A stretch of 64,000 nt of DNA, from positions 62,001 through 126,000 of the forward strand of contig JAGTSE010000009.1 of the NCBI GenBank assembly GCA_018261615.1. The letters run 5' to 3'. Source of the DNA: Pseudomonadota bacterium (lineage in GTDB: Bacteria; Pseudomonadota; Gammaproteobacteria; Enterobacterales; Enterobacteriaceae). Each line of letters opens with the position of its first letter. Positions within the stretch are counted from its first letter, which is position 1. Positions 16,069-25,848 of this stretch are shown here, piece after piece. Below the pieces are notes generated by a model. It searched no databases. It saw nothing but the letters and a program-made list of their open reading frames with translations, and was not told the origin of the DNA. The translations under genes and the position numbers were made by a program.

Positions 16069-19000
16069 CGCAACGTTTACCGCTGGTCGCCGCCCAGCCA
16101 GGGATCTGGATGGCGGAAAAACTCTCGTCGCTGCCTAACGCCTGGAGCGTGGCGCATTATGTTGAATTGAAGGGCGATGTTGAACTGAATGGCGATGTTG
16201 AACTGAAGGGCGATATCGATGCCGCGCTGCTGGCGCAGGCAATTGTCATCGGTATGGCGCAGGCCGATACGCTACGCATGCGTTTTGTGGAAGATAATGG
16301 TGACGTCTGGCAGTGGGTGGATGCATCGCAACAGTTTGCACTGCCCGCCATCACCGATTTACGCGCCCACCACGATGCGCATGCCGCCGCGCTGAACATG
16401 ATGCGCGCCGATCTGGCGCAAAACCTGCGCGTCGAGAGCGGTAAACCGCTGGTCTGCCATCAACTCCTGCGCGTGGGCGAGCAGCGCTGGTACTGGTATC
16501 AGCGATATCACCATTTACTGGTCGATGGTTTCAGTTTCCCGGCCATTACCCGCCAGATCGCCGCAATTTACAGCGCTTGGCGACGTGGCGACGAAACGCC
16601 GTCATCCCCCTTTACGCCGTTTGCGCAAGTGGTGGAAGAGTATCAGCGTTATCGTGACAGCGACGGCTGGCAGCACGATGCCGCTTTCTGGGCGAAACAG
16701 CGCAGCGAACTGCCGCCGCCGGTTTCACTCTCGCCGACACCGCTGCCGGGACGCGCAGCGACCACCGATATCCTGCGCCTGAACGTTGCGCTCAATATTG
16801 ATGATTTCCGTCGTTTAACCCGCGCGCTGCCGAACAGCCAGCCCGCCGATCTGGGGCTTGCGCTGGTGGCGCTGTGGCTCGGACGCCTGTGCGGGCGGAT
16901 GGATTACGCAGCCGGATTTATTTTTATGCGCCGCATGGGCTCCGCCGCGCTGACCGCTAGCGGACCGGTACTTAACGTGCTGCCATTAGGCATTCATATC
17001 GATGGCGCGCAAACCCTCGCGGAACTGGCCGCGCAACTGGCGGACAGCCTGAAAGCAATGCGCCGCCATCAGCGTTACGATGCCGAGCAGATTGTCCGCG
17101 ATGCGGGCCGCGCCGCAGGTGATGAGCCGCTGTTTGGCCCGGTATTCAACGTCAAAATGTTTGATTATCTGTTGGATGTCGATGGTATTTATGGCACCAC
17201 GCACACGCTGGCTACCGGGCCGGTAAACGATCTGGAGATTGCGCTGTTCCCGGATGACGAGGGCGGCCTTGCCGTTGAAATACTGGCGAACCGCAGCCGT
17301 TACGATGAGGCCACGCTGCACGGCCATGTGGCGCGGCTGGGCCAATTACTGGCGCAGTTTGCCGAAAACCCGGCGCTGCGCTGCGGTGATGCCGATCTGC
17401 TTGCCCCGCACGAAGCACAACAGTTGGCAAACATTAACGATACCGGCAGGAGGTTGCCGACCACCACCTTAAGCAATTTAGTGGCGACGCAGGCGGCGAA
17501 AACCCCGGACGCGCCCGCATTGCGCGATGCCTGCTGGCAGTTCAGCTACCGTGAAATGCGCGAACAGGTTGTCGCGCTGGCGCAGCATCTGCGTCAGCTT
17601 GGCGTGCAGCCCGGCGACAGCGTAGCGGTGGCGTTGCCGCGCTCGGTCTTCCTGACGCTGGCGCTGCACGGCATTGTCGAGGCGGGCGCCGCCTGGCTGC
17701 CGCTGGATACCGGCTACCCGGACGAGCGTTTGCGGATGATGCTGGAAGATGCTCAGCCAAAATTATTGATCACCGCAGAAGATCAACTCTCTCGCTTTAG
17801 CGATATTCCGGGGCTTGCACACTTCTGCTACCAGCAGCCGCTGGCTGCACAGGGCAGTGACGCACTCAATCTGGCGCGACCGGAACAGACGGCGTATATC
17901 ATTTTCACTTCCGGCTCGACCGGGCGACCGAAAGGGGTGATGGTCGGCCAGACCGCTATCGTCAACCGTCTGCTGTGGATGCAGGAGCAGTATCCGCTGA
18001 ATGCGCAGGATGTGGTGGCGCAGAAAACGCCGTGCAGTTTTGACGTCTCGGTGTGGGAATTCTGGTGGCCATTTATCGCCGGGGCCAGCCTGGTAATGGC
18101 TGAACCTGAAGCGCACCGCGATCCGCAGGCTTTACAGGCTTTCTTTGCCGAAAATGGCGTGACCACGACCCATTTCGTACCGTCGATGCTGGCGGCCTTT
18201 GTCGCTTCGCTGACACCGCAGAGTGCGCAGCAGAGCTGTCGTTCACTGAAACAGGTGTTCTGCAGCGGCGAAGCGTTGCCGACGGAATTGTGTCGCGAAT
18301 GGCAACAACTGACCGGTGCGCCGTTGCATAACCTGTATGGCCCGACGGAAGCGGCAGTGGACGTGAGCTGGTATCCGGCGCACGGCGAAACGCTGGCGCA
18401 GGTGTGCGGCAACAGTGTGCCGATTGGTTTCCCGGTGTGGAATACCGGGCTGCGTATTCTCGACGCCATGATGCGCCCGCTGCCGCCGGGTGTGGCGGGC
18501 GATCTCTATCTCACCGGCATTCAACTGGCGCAGGGCTATCTCGGCCGTCCGGATCTGACCGCCAGCCGCTTTATTGCCGATCCGTTCGCCCCCGGCGAGC
18601 GCATGTACCGTACTGGCGATGTGGCACGCTGGCTGGAAAATGGCGCAGTGGAATATCTGGGGCGCAGCGACGATCAACTGAAAATTCGCGGCCAGCGTAT
18701 TGAACTGGGGGAAATTGATCGGGCGATGCAGGCCCTGGCGGATGTGGCGCAGGCGGTAGCCCATGCCTGCGTCTTTAATCAGGCGGCGGTCAGCGGCGGC
18801 GATGCACGTCAATTGGTGGGTTATGTAGTTTCCGCATCAGGTTTGCCGCTTGATACCGCCGCGTTGTTGGATCAACTGCGCGGACAACTGCCGCCGCATA
18901 TGGTGCCGGTGCGCCTGCTGCAACTGAGCGCCTTGCCGTTGAGCGCGAACGGAAAACTTGATCGCAAAGCGCTGCCGTTGCCGGAACTGACGGTGATACG

Positions 19001-19988
19001 CCGTGGTCGCCTGGTGAACGCCGGTATGGAAACGCACGTGGCGCAGGCGTTTGCCGCGCTGTTGGGCTGCGAGGTGCAGGATGCGCAGGCCGATTTCTTT
19101 GCGCTTGGCGGCCACTCGCTGTTGGCGATGCGTCTGGCGGCGCAATTCAGCCGCGAGCAGCAAAGACCAGTGACGCCGGGGCAGATTATGGTCGCTTCTA
19201 CGGTGGAGAAACTCGCCGCGCTGCTGGAGCAGAGCCTGACGGCGGAGCAGACGCAGCGCTTCGGGATGGAAACGTTGCTGCCGCTGCGCGAAAGCGACGG
19301 CCCGACGCTGTTCTGCTTCCATCCGGCTTCCGGTTTTGCCTGGCAGTTCAGCGTGCTCGTGCGTTACCTTGCGCCGCGCTGGTCGATAACCGGGATTCAG
19401 TCGCCGCGACCTTTCGGGCCGCTACAGCAGGCGGCGACGTTGGATGAAGCCTGCGAACAACATCTTGCCACGCTACTGGCGCAGCAGCCGCACGGCCCTT
19501 ATCACCTGTTCGGTTACTCGCTTGGCGGCACGCTGGCGCAGGCCATTGCCGCGCGTTTGCGGGCGAGGGGCGAAGAGGTGGCTTTCCTTGGTCTGCTCGA
19601 CACCTGGCCGCCGGAGACGCAAAACTGGGCGGAGAAAGAGGCAAACGGGCTGGATCCGCAAGTGCTGGCAGAGATTGAGCGTGAGCGGCAGGCCTTTCTT
19701 GCCGCCCGACAGGGGCAAGGCTCCGGCGAGCTGTTTTCGACTATCGAAGGTAACTACGCCGACGCGGTGCGTTTGCTGACCACAGCGCACAGCTTGCCGT
19801 TTGACGGTAAGGCGACGCTGTTTGTTGCCGAGCGCACGTTGCCCGCAGGCACCGATCCGCACAACGCCTGGGCACCGTGGGTGCGGGAACTGGAGGTTTA
19901 TCGTCAGGATTGCGCCCATGTCGATATTATTTCGCCTCAGGCGTTTGAGCGTATTGGGCCGGTGTTAAGGGAGATATTGGGGGAATAA
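16065..19988 (+). CDS. entF: Enterobactin synthase component F (NRPS, C-A-PCP-TE)
   Basis: 1307 residues. The condensation domain (~1-440) has the HHLLVDGFS active motif. The adenylation domain (~460-960), for serine, has FTSGSTGRPKGVM, NLYGPTEAAVDVS, YRTGDVARW and LSANGKLDRKAL. The carrier domain has DFFALGGHSLLAM with Ser1018 as the pantetheine site. The thioesterase has FGYSLGGTLAQA with nucleophile Ser1152 and cyclises three DHB-Ser units. It works with EntB, EntE and EntD. Oddity: residues 33-50 are three copies of a VEL(K/N)GD repeat absent from the E. coli protein (see repeat at 16161). Confidence 0.96.
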   Translation: MTQRLPLVAAQPGIWMAEKLSSLPNAWSVAHYVELKGDVELNGDVELKGDIDAALLAQAIVIGMAQADTLRMRFVEDNGDVWQWVDASQQFALPAITDLRAHHDAHAAALNMMRADLAQNLRVESGKPLVCHQLLRVGEQRWYWYQRYHHLLVDGFSFPAITRQIAAIYSAWRRGDETPSSPFTPFAQVVEEYQRYRDSDGWQHDAAFWAKQRSELPPPVSLSPTPLPGRAATTDILRLNVALNIDDFRRLTRALPNSQPADLGLALVALWLGRLCGRMDYAAGFIFMRRMGSAALTASGPVLNVLPLGIHIDGAQTLAELAAQLADSLKAMRRHQRYDAEQIVRDAGRAAGDEPLFGPVFNVKMFDYLLDVDGIYGTTHTLATGPVNDLEIALFPDDEGGLAVEILANRSRYDEATLHGHVARLGQLLAQFAENPALRCGDADLLAPHEAQQLANINDTGRRLPTTTLSNLVATQAAKTPDAPALRDACWQFSYREMREQVVALAQHLRQLGVQPGDSVAVALPRSVFLTLALHGIVEAGAAWLPLDTGYPDERLRMMLEDAQPKLLITAEDQLSRFSDIPGLAHFCYQQPLAAQGSDALNLARPEQTAYIIFTSGSTGRPKGVMVGQTAIVNRLLWMQEQYPLNAQDVVAQKTPCSFDVSVWEFWWPFIAGASLVMAEPEAHRDPQALQAFFAENGVTTTHFVPSMLAAFVASLTPQSAQQSCRSLKQVFCSGEALPTELCREWQQLTGAPLHNLYGPTEAAVDVSWYPAHGETLAQVCGNSVPIGFPVWNTGLRILDAMMRPLPPGVAGDLYLTGIQLAQGYLGRPDLTASRFIADPFAPGERMYRTGDVARWLENGAVEYLGRSDDQLKIRGQRIELGEIDRAMQALADVAQAVAHACVFNQAAVSGGDARQLVGYVVSASGLPLDTAALLDQLRGQLPPHMVPVRLLQLSALPLSANGKLDRKALPLPELTVIRRGRLVNAGMETHVAQAFAALLGCEVQDAQADFFALGGHSLLAMRLAAQFSREQQRPVTPGQIMVASTVEKLAALLEQSLTAEQTQRFGMETLLPLRESDGPTLFCFHPASGFAWQFSVLVRYLAPRWSITGIQSPRPFGPLQQAATLDEACEQHLATLLAQQPHGPYHLFGYSLGGTLAQAIAARLRARGEEVAFLGLLDTWPPETQNWAEKEANGLDPQVLAEIERERQAFLAARQGQGSGELFSTIEGNYADAVRLLTTAHSLPFDGKATLFVAERTLPAGTDPHNAWAPWVRELEVYRQDCAHVDIISPQAFERIGPVLREILGE
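16161..16214 (+). repeat. Three in-frame 18-bp tandem repeats within entF
   Basis: Units at 16161-16178, 16179-16196 and 16197-16214 read GTTGAAYTGAAKGGCGAT and encode VELKGD, VELNGD, VELKGD. From memory of E. coli EntF, this position has a single VELTGEVD-like segment, so two extra units (12 residues) are present near the start of the condensation domain. Because the unit is a multiple of three, copy number can change without breaking the gene. Confidence 0.85.
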
Positions 19989-20042
19989 AGGTGAATATGT
20001 AGGTCGGGTAAGGCGCTGCTGCCCTCCGGCGTTGGTGGAATG

Positions 20043-20490
20043 GTTCCGTTCACCAAAAGAATGGCATTTTGGGAATAGCGTGGAACTGTTCCGTTCACCA
20101 GAAGACGGGCAGATACTTACGCTTTATCTCCCGTTAACGGGATAAGGGGAGCTACCGCGCTCCCCTTATCAATCCCCGCGGCCCCGCGGGAAATCGGTGC
20201 TGCGCACTGTGCTCGCCTCCCGGTCATCTGTCTGCGGTCGGCTCAACTCGACGTCGTGTCTCGGTTCGCCTCTGGCCGCCATCCCTGGCGTCCAGCCCTT
20301 GTCATCTGTCCTTCGGCTCGCCGATTTCAGCGGGGACAAAAACCATCGCTTCAGCATTTTTGTGCGTCGGAGAAAATGGTGTCGCTGTCGGGAAATGGGA
20401 AATAGGAAATGGTAAATGCCTGGTAGCTCCCCTTTTCCCGTTCACGTGTTAGTGCGTTTCTGAAACTCTTGAATGCCAGGTGAACGGAAC
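20043..20490. repeat. Composite intergenic repeat between entF and fepC
   Basis: No gene is seen from 19989 to 20513. The core (about 20152-20351) is closely similar, in opposite orientation, to 39536-39745. It is GC-rich, with CCCGCGGCCCCGCGGG near one end and GATTTCAGCGGGGACA near the other. Around it are copies of GTTCCGTTCACC (20043, 20088) and the inverse GGTGAACGGAAC (20479), plus a CCTTTTCCCGTTCACG stretch shared with the other copy. No transposase is encoded. It behaves like a dispersed non-coding repeat unit, MITE-like or RNA-structured; the family is not recognised. Confidence 0.7.
20141..20170. terminator. Perfect hairpin downstream of entF
   Basis: GATAAGGGGAGC and GCTCCCCTTATC form a perfect 12-bp stem around a 6-base loop. 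There is no T-run on either strand, so it may act as an mRNA 3'-end stabiliser or as part of the adjoining repeat rather than as a classical terminator. A second palindrome, TCCCGTTAACGGGA, directly precedes it. Confidence 0.45.
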
Positions 20491-20513
20491 AATACCTCTG
20501 GAGTGACCTATCC

Positions 20514-21320
20514 TTAGGGGAAAATTCCGCTGCGCCCCAGCGGCACCACCAGCGGCGTATGCGCCACCGGATCGTCAATGATCATGCAACGCAGGCCGTA
20601 GACCTCTTCTATTAGTTCGGCGGTAACGATCTCTTTTGGCGCGCCTTGCGCGACAATTTTGCCATCGCGCAGCGCAATCAGATGCGTGGCGTAGCGGCAG
20701 GCCTGATTCAAATCATGCAACACCGCCGCCAGCGTATAACCCTGCTCGTGGTTCAGCTCGCTTAACAGCTCCAGCAGATCGATCTGGTAGCTGATATCGA
20801 GCCAGGTGGTGGGTTCGTCGAGCAGCATGATGGCCGTCTCCTGCGCCAGCACCATTGCAATCCATGCCCGCTGCCGCTGGCCGCCGGAGAGTGTATCGAC
20901 ACTCTGGCTGGCCAGCGAATCCACGCCGGTGGCTTTCATCGCCCGTGCCACGGCGTCTTCATCCTCTTTACGCCAGCGGGTGAACAGCGGCTGATGCGGA
21001 TAGCGCCCGCGCGCTACCAGTTCCTGCACGGTGATATCGCCCGGCGTGGTGGCGTTTTGCGCCAGTAGCCCGACGCGACGTGCCACCTCTTTGCTGGCGA
21101 AGCGCTGGATCTGATCGCCATCAAGATAAACATGCCCCTGTGCAGGTGTCATCAGGCGGCTCAGAGTGCGCAGCAGCGTTGATTTACCGCAGCCGTTGGG
21201 GCCGATAATGGCGGTGAAATGGCCGTCGGGAATGGCAACGCTTAGCTGCTCAGCAATGATTTTTTTGCCATAACCCAGCGTTAAATCTGCGCCGTGCAAA
21301 CGGGAAGATAAATCGGTCAT
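20514..21320 (-). CDS. fepC: Ferric enterobactin ABC transporter ATP-binding protein
   Basis: 268 residues from ATG 21320, which overlaps the fepG stop (ATGA); a longer open frame upstream is ignored. It has Walker A IIGPNGCGKSTLL, signature TLSGGQRQRAW, Walker B IMLLDEPTTWLD and the H-loop AVLHDLNQA. It energises FepDG-mediated import of Fe-enterobactin from FepB into the cytoplasm. It is the last gene of fepD-fepG-fepC. Confidence 0.95.
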   Translation of the reverse strand: MTDLSSRLHGADLTLGYGKKIIAEQLSVAIPDGHFTAIIGPNGCGKSTLLRTLSRLMTPAQGHVYLDGDQIQRFASKEVARRVGLLAQNATTPGDITVQELVARGRYPHQPLFTRWRKEDEDAVARAMKATGVDSLASQSVDTLSGGQRQRAWIAMVLAQETAIMLLDEPTTWLDISYQIDLLELLSELNHEQGYTLAAVLHDLNQACRYATHLIALRDGKIVAQGAPKEIVTAELIEEVYGLRCMIIDDPVAHTPLVVPLGRSGIFP

Positions 21321-22309
21321 TTCTTGCGGGACTCCTGAATTAACAAGGCGATAAGGTAGATACCGCCAAGGCTGACGGTGACCACGCCCACCGGCAACTG
21401 ATAAGGCGTAAACCCTTGCCGGGCGATAAAATCCGCCAGCAATAGCAGCAGCGAGCCGCACAGGGCAGACTGCATTAAGCCCCAACGGGCGGTAGCGCTA
21501 ATGCGCCGGGCGATATGCGGCGCCACCAGTGCGATAAATGAAATCGGCCCCGCCAGCGCGGTAGCCGCCGCCGTCAGCGCCACCGCCACCAGCATTAACA
21601 GCAAGCGCGAACGCTCGACGCTGACGCCGAGCGCGCAGGCGCTGTCATCACCCATCTCCAGCAACCGCATCCGGCGGGCGAGCAGGGCTGCGCATACAAA
21701 CATCAGCATAATGATTGGTGCAGAAGGCAGTGTCTTCGCCCAGGTCAGGCCGTTCAACGAGCCAGCATTCCATAGCCCGGCGGTGACGGCGGTTTCCAGC
21801 GACGCCTGCAGTAGCAGCCAGGTATTGAACGCCACCAGCATCGCACGTACGCCAATGCCTACAATAATCAGGCGGAAGGTTTCAATGCCATTGCGCCAGG
21901 ACAGCAGCCAGACCACCAGCGAGGTGAGAATACCGCCGGCCATCGCCGTCAGCGCAATGGCCGTTAAATGCTGACCAAACAGCACCATCGCCACCAGCAC
22001 GCCGCTCCACGCGCCAGTGTTAAAGCCCATCACATCCGGGCTGCCTAACGGGTTACGCGTCAGCGATTGAAAAATCGCGCCACTGACGCCGAGCGCCGCA
22101 CCAACCAGCAGCGCCATCAGCACGCGCGGTAAACGCCACTCCATCACCACCCGTTGAAGCGCGCGCGGCGCATCACCGGTTAATGCATTCATCACCTGGG
22201 TCAACTCCAGCGTCACTGCGCCGCTGCGCAGGCTCCAGACCGCCATCAGCACGGTACCAAACACCATCAGCAGGCAACTGGCGACTAAACGACGGGATGG
22301 CGAAATCAC
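21317..22309 (-). CDS. fepG: Ferric enterobactin ABC transporter permease FepG
   Basis: A 330-residue FecCD-family permease with ~9-10 hydrophobic segments. Motifs are GAALGVSGAIFQSLTRNPLGSPDVMGFN near TM2-3 (quoted from separate short stretches) and the coupling loop GPISFIALVAPHIARR that contacts FepC. It overlaps fepD by 4 bases upstream and fepC by 4 bases downstream. It forms the heterodimeric inner-membrane channel with FepD. Confidence 0.95.
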   Translation of the reverse strand: MISPSRRLVASCLLMVFGTVLMAVWSLRSGAVTLELTQVMNALTGDAPRALQRVVMEWRLPRVLMALLVGAALGVSGAIFQSLTRNPLGSPDVMGFNTGAWSGVLVAMVLFGQHLTAIALTAMAGGILTSLVVWLLSWRNGIETFRLIIVGIGVRAMLVAFNTWLLLQASLETAVTAGLWNAGSLNGLTWAKTLPSAPIIMLMFVCAALLARRMRLLEMGDDSACALGVSVERSRLLLMLVAVALTAAATALAGPISFIALVAPHIARRISATARWGLMQSALCGSLLLLLADFIARQGFTPYQLPVGVVTVSLGGIYLIALLIQESRKK

Positions 22310-23310
22310 AGGCCACCTCCGCGCGCGCGGCGCACCAGAACAATCAGCACCGGTGCACCGAGAAAGGCGCTGACCACCGATACCCGCAGTTCACCGGGCA
22401 CGATCAGGCGGCCAATAATATCGGCGAACAGCAACAACGCTGGTGTCGCAAGCAATGTGACCGGCAGCGACCAGCGATGATCCGCACCCATCAGCCAGCG
22501 CGCCATGTGCGGCATCATCAGACCGATAAAAGCAATCGGGCCAACTACCGCCGTCGCGCTGCCGCACAGCACGGTGATGGTCACTAATCCGAGTAATTGC
22601 GTGCGCGCCACCTTGCTGCCAAGCGCCGTAGCGGTATCGCTGCCGAGGCTCAAACTGTTGAGTGAGCGGCTCAGCATCAGCGCGATCACCGCCGCCAGCA
22701 GCAGCGGAATCATCACTATTTTCAACGTTTGCAGGGTGCGGATATCCAGCGACCCGGCCTGCCAAAATCGCAATTGGTCGTAGACATCGGCATTCAGCAG
22801 CGCAATCCCGCTGGAGAGCCCTTCCAGTATCGCGCCAAGCGCCACCCCCGCCAGCGTCAGACGCACCGGACTGAGTTGCCCGCCGCCCTGGCTACCGGTA
22901 AAGGCCACCAGCAGCGACGCGGCCAGCGCGCCGCAAAACGCCAGCAGTAATTGTTCCGCCGGAGACGAAATACCGAACAGCGCCGCGCCGAGCACAATGG
23001 CGAAACTGGCACCGGAGTTAACGCCAAGCAGGCCGGGATCGGCCAGCGGATTACGGGTGAGGGTTTGCATCAACGCGCCGGCAAGCCCCAGCGCGCCACC
23101 AGCCAGCAGACCTGCCAGCGTGCGCGGCAGACGCGCATCGCGGATTACGGTGCAGTCCGCGCTCTGGCAGACCCCGGAGAACGCGTCGATCACCACGGCG
23201 GCGGGCATCGGTTTGGCGCCAATAAACAGACTGAGTGCGGCAGCGACAACAAGCAGTATCAATAGTCCGGCGAGAGCAAAGGGGCGCGCCGGAAAAGCAG
23301 AACACGACAT
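22306..23310 (-). CDS. fepD: Ferric enterobactin ABC transporter permease FepD
   Basis: 334 residues from ATG 23310 (MSCSAFPARPF); a TTG four codons earlier is less likely because known FepD proteins start at this Met. It has the family loops GGALGLAGALMQTLTRNPLA and GPIAFIGLMMPHMARW. It is first in the fepDGC operon, divergent from entS, and preceded by a Fur-box-like sequence. Confidence 0.95.
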   Translation of the reverse strand: MSCSAFPARPFALAGLLILLVVAAALSLFIGAKPMPAAVVIDAFSGVCQSADCTVIRDARLPRTLAGLLAGGALGLAGALMQTLTRNPLADPGLLGVNSGASFAIVLGAALFGISSPAEQLLLAFCGALAASLLVAFTGSQGGGQLSPVRLTLAGVALGAILEGLSSGIALLNADVYDQLRFWQAGSLDIRTLQTLKIVMIPLLLAAVIALMLSRSLNSLSLGSDTATALGSKVARTQLLGLVTITVLCGSATAVVGPIAFIGLMMPHMARWLMGADHRWSLPVTLLATPALLLFADIIGRLIVPGELRVSVVSAFLGAPVLIVLVRRARGGGL

Positions 23311-23326
23311 AAGACGTCCCAAATTT

Positions 23327-23351
23327 GATAATGATAGTAATTATCGTTATC
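23327..23351. promoter_or_regulatory. Fur-box-like operator, fepD/entS
   Basis: GATAATGATAGTAATTATC followed by GTTATC closely matches the 19-bp Fur consensus, and lies in the 112-base divergent promoter region between fepD and entS. Confidence 0.75.
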
Positions 23352-23422
23352 GATCTTGTTTTGATATGTTACCATGCGAAGCCGGTATATGGACATAAAA
23401 AGTACGTATTTAAGGCGCTGTG

Positions 23423-24658
23423 ATGAAACAACAATCCTGGCTGTTGAACCTTAGCCTGCTGCGCACGCATCCGGTTTTTCGCGCGGTGTTTCTGGCGCGT
23501 TTTATCTCGATTTTATCGCTGGGTCTGCTTGGCGTAGCGGTGCCGGTGCAGATTCAGGCCATGACCCATTCCAGCTGGCAGGTGGGGTTATCGGTCACGC
23601 TGACCGGTTCAGCAATGTTTATTGGCCTGATGTTTGGCGGCGTGCTGGCGGATCGCTATGAACGTAAAAAACTGATTTTTCTGGCGCGTTCCACCTGCGG
23701 CGTTGGGTTTATCGGCCTGTGTCTGAACGCGCAACTGGCGGAGCCTTCGCTGGCGGCGATCTATCTGCTTGGTTTGTGGGACGGCTTTTTCGGCGCGCTT
23801 GGCGTGACCGCGCTGCTGGCGGCAACGCCTGCGCTGGTCGGGCGGGAAAACCTGATGCAGGCGGGTGCGATCACCATGCTGACGGTGCGTCTGGGATCGG
23901 TGATTTCACCGATGTGCGGCGGTTTGCTATTGGCTTCGGGCGGCGTGGTGTGGAACTACGGTCTGGCAGCGGCAGGAACGTTTATCACCCTGCTGCCGTT
24001 ATTCAGCCTGCCCACGTTGCTGCCACCGCCACAGCCGCGCGAGCATCCGCTGAAATCGCTGCTGACGGCGCTGCAATTTTTATTTCGTAACCCGTTGATT
24101 GGCAGTATCGCGCTGCTCGGCGGGCTGTTAACCATGGCCAGCGCGGTGCGCGTGCTTTATCCGGCGCTGGCGATGAGCTGGAACATGTCGGCGGCGGAAA
24201 TCGGCCTGCTGTATGCCGCATTACCGCTTGGCGCGGCGATCGGGGCGTTGACCAGCGGCAAACTGGCGCACAGCGAACGGCCAGGCGTGATTATGCTGAT
24301 GACCAGCGTCGGCGCTTTTGTCGCGATAGGGCTGTTCAGCCTGATGCCGGTGTGGGCGCTCGGTGTGCTGCTGCTGGCGTTATGCGGCTGGCTGACCGCC
24401 GTGAGTTCACTGTTGCAATACACCCTGCTGCAAACCCAGACGCCGGAAGAGATGCTCGGGCGCATCAACGGCTTGTGGACCGCGCAGAACGTGACGGGCG
24501 ATGCGATTGGCGCGGCGCTACTGGGGGCGATGGGAACGATGATGACGCCCGCGTCATCGGCGAGCATCAGCGGGCTGGTATTGGCGGCGATCGGTTTAGT
24601 GTTGGTGATGATGCTCGGCGAGCTGCGACGTTTTCGTCAGACGCAACCTGCCGCATAG
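23423..24658 (+). CDS. entS: Enterobactin exporter EntS (MFS)
   Basis: A major-facilitator protein of 411 residues with ~12 hydrophobic segments. It has the loop motif [18 protein letters not shown] after TM2 and the conserved block [21 protein letters not shown]. It exports newly made enterobactin across the inner membrane, for TolC-dependent release. ATG 23423 is chosen over the in-frame GTG one codon earlier, matching the known N-terminus (K-Q-S-W-L-L-N-L). It is divergent from fepD under shared Fur control. Confidence 0.94.
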   Translation: MKQQSWLLNLSLLRTHPVFRAVFLARFISILSLGLLGVAVPVQIQAMTHSSWQVGLSVTLTGSAMFIGLMFGGVLADRYERKKLIFLARSTCGVGFIGLCLNAQLAEPSLAAIYLLGLWDGFFGALGVTALLAATPALVGRENLMQAGAITMLTVRLGSVISPMCGGLLLASGGVVWNYGLAAAGTFITLLPLFSLPTLLPPPQPREHPLKSLLTALQFLFRNPLIGSIALLGGLLTMASAVRVLYPALAMSWNMSAAEIGLLYAALPLGAAIGALTSGKLAHSERPGVIMLMTSVGAFVAIGLFSLMPVWALGVLLLALCGWLTAVSSLLQYTLLQTQTPEEMLGRINGLWTAQNVTGDAIGAALLGAMGTMMTPASSASISGLVLAAIGLVLVMMLGELRRFRQTQPAA

Positions 24659-24667
24659 AAAGCTTAC

Positions 24668-24695
24668 TGCCGGGTGGCGCTGCCGCCATCCGGTA
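24668..24695. repeat. REP-type palindrome between entS and fepB
   Basis: TGCCGGGTGGCGCTGCCGCC followed by ATCCGGTA is a typical enterobacterial REP palindrome. It lies between the convergent ends of entS and fepB, where it may stabilise or terminate both transcripts. Confidence 0.65.
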
Positions 24696-24701
24696 AACAG
24701 T

Positions 24702-25661
24702 TTAACCAAACAGCGCCGCTAAACGCTGCAACACGCGGGTGGCGCTGTAGTAGTCCAGGCGGAAGGTTTCTGCGCCGAGGGCATAAACGCGTTTGTGCTG
24801 TACCGCAGGCAAATGCGCCAGCAGCGGATTCGCGCTCAGCGCGTCGGCATCTTTTTGATCGCTGGCGAACAGGAACAGCGCTTCACCGTTCAGCCCGGAG
24901 GCAAGGTTTTCTCCGCCCAGTTGCACGATATCGTGGCGTTTACCCTGGCTCTGGCTGGTTTGCAGCATAGCCGGTAACGGCGCAAGGGCGAAGCCCAGTT
25001 GCTGCATCAACTTGCCCTGCGCGGAGTCGCGGGTCCACAGGTTGGCGCTGTGCGCGGCGGGGGTATAAACCAGCGCAGTAACTGGCTGCGGAGGCAGTTT
25101 CATCCGCGCTTTGACGTCGGCCAGTTGCTGGTTGAACTCGCTGATGCGCACAGCGGCCTGTTTTTCCTGGCCGGTGATTTCACCCAGTTGGATGAGCAGC
25201 GCCTGCCAGCTTTTATCGTCGTAATTGATGACCAGCGTCGGCGCGATGGTAGAAAGCTGGTCGTACAGAGCAAGGGCGGAATCGCCGCCGGTGGCGCTGA
25301 TGAGGATCAGGTCCGGCATCTGCGCGGCAACGGCCTCGGCATTCGATTCCCCAATGTAAAGACGCGCGACGTTGCGTTGTTTCGCCACGTCGCCCCACTG
25401 GCGCAGAAAGCCCTGTGCGTCGGCAAAACGATTATTCGGCGTGGTCGCACCACTGGCAATCACCGGTGCGTCAATCGCCAGCAGCGATCCGGTAAGGGTG
25501 ACGCTGGTTGACACAATGCGCAGCGGCTTGCTGTCGAGCTGGTGCGTACCGTGGCTGTCGCTGACCTGGCGAGGCCAGTCGGCGGCGGTTGCTGAGGTTA
25601 ATCCTGAAACAAAAATACCCAGAATCACTAAGAAGCTGCGAAACAAAAAAGAAAATCTCAC
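24702..25661 (-). CDS. fepB: Fe2+-enterobactin periplasmic binding protein
   Basis: 319 residues with a signal peptide (cleavage near SATAADWP) and a class III periplasmic-binding fold: [37 protein letters not shown] and [17 protein letters not shown]. It captures Fe-enterobactin delivered by FepA and hands it to FepDGC. It is transcribed divergently from entC, with a strong Fur-box-like sequence between. Confidence 0.94.
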   Translation of the reverse strand: MRFSFLFRSFLVILGIFVSGLTSATAADWPRQVSDSHGTHQLDSKPLRIVSTSVTLTGSLLAIDAPVIASGATTPNNRFADAQGFLRQWGDVAKQRNVARLYIGESNAEAVAAQMPDLILISATGGDSALALYDQLSTIAPTLVINYDDKSWQALLIQLGEITGQEKQAAVRISEFNQQLADVKARMKLPPQPVTALVYTPAAHSANLWTRDSAQGKLMQQLGFALAPLPAMLQTSQSQGKRHDIVQLGGENLASGLNGEALFLFASDQKDADALSANPLLAHLPAVQHKRVYALGAETFRLDYYSATRVLQRLAALFG

Positions 25662-25803
25662 GGATTACGTCCTGCTTTCTCTGAGGTTAATGCTTCTCAT
25701 TTTCATCATTGTATGAAGGAGATGCAAGCACTAGCGGCGCAGAAGAAGAATATGCTGTTGACAGCGCGGGCAATAACTTTTTATCTTATCCAAACAAAAT
25801 ACA

Positions 25804-25822
25804 AATGATAATCATTATTAAT
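25804..25822. promoter_or_regulatory. Fur box, fepB/entC
   Basis: AATGATAATCATTATTAAT is a near-perfect Fur box 27 bases before the entC start, in the divergent fepB/entCEBAH promoter region. Confidence 0.8.
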
Positions 25823-25848
25823 CTCACTTATTATTGTTGGAGGATGAT

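Noticed and set aside
16161..16214. CRISPR or other array
   Set aside because: The repeats are 18 bp, contiguous, without spacers and in frame inside entF. No CRISPR-like repeat-spacer pattern was seen anywhere in the window.
20169..20415. Overlapping short open frames on both strands near 20.2 kb
   Set aside because: They arise from the GC-rich dispersed repeat; the same pseudo-peptides appear at 39.5-40.0 kb in the inverted copy, and no ribosome sites precede them.
21321..21485. N-terminally extended fepC frame
   Set aside because: The extension overlaps fepG and does not match FepC; the ATGA overlap start at 21320 is the normal one.
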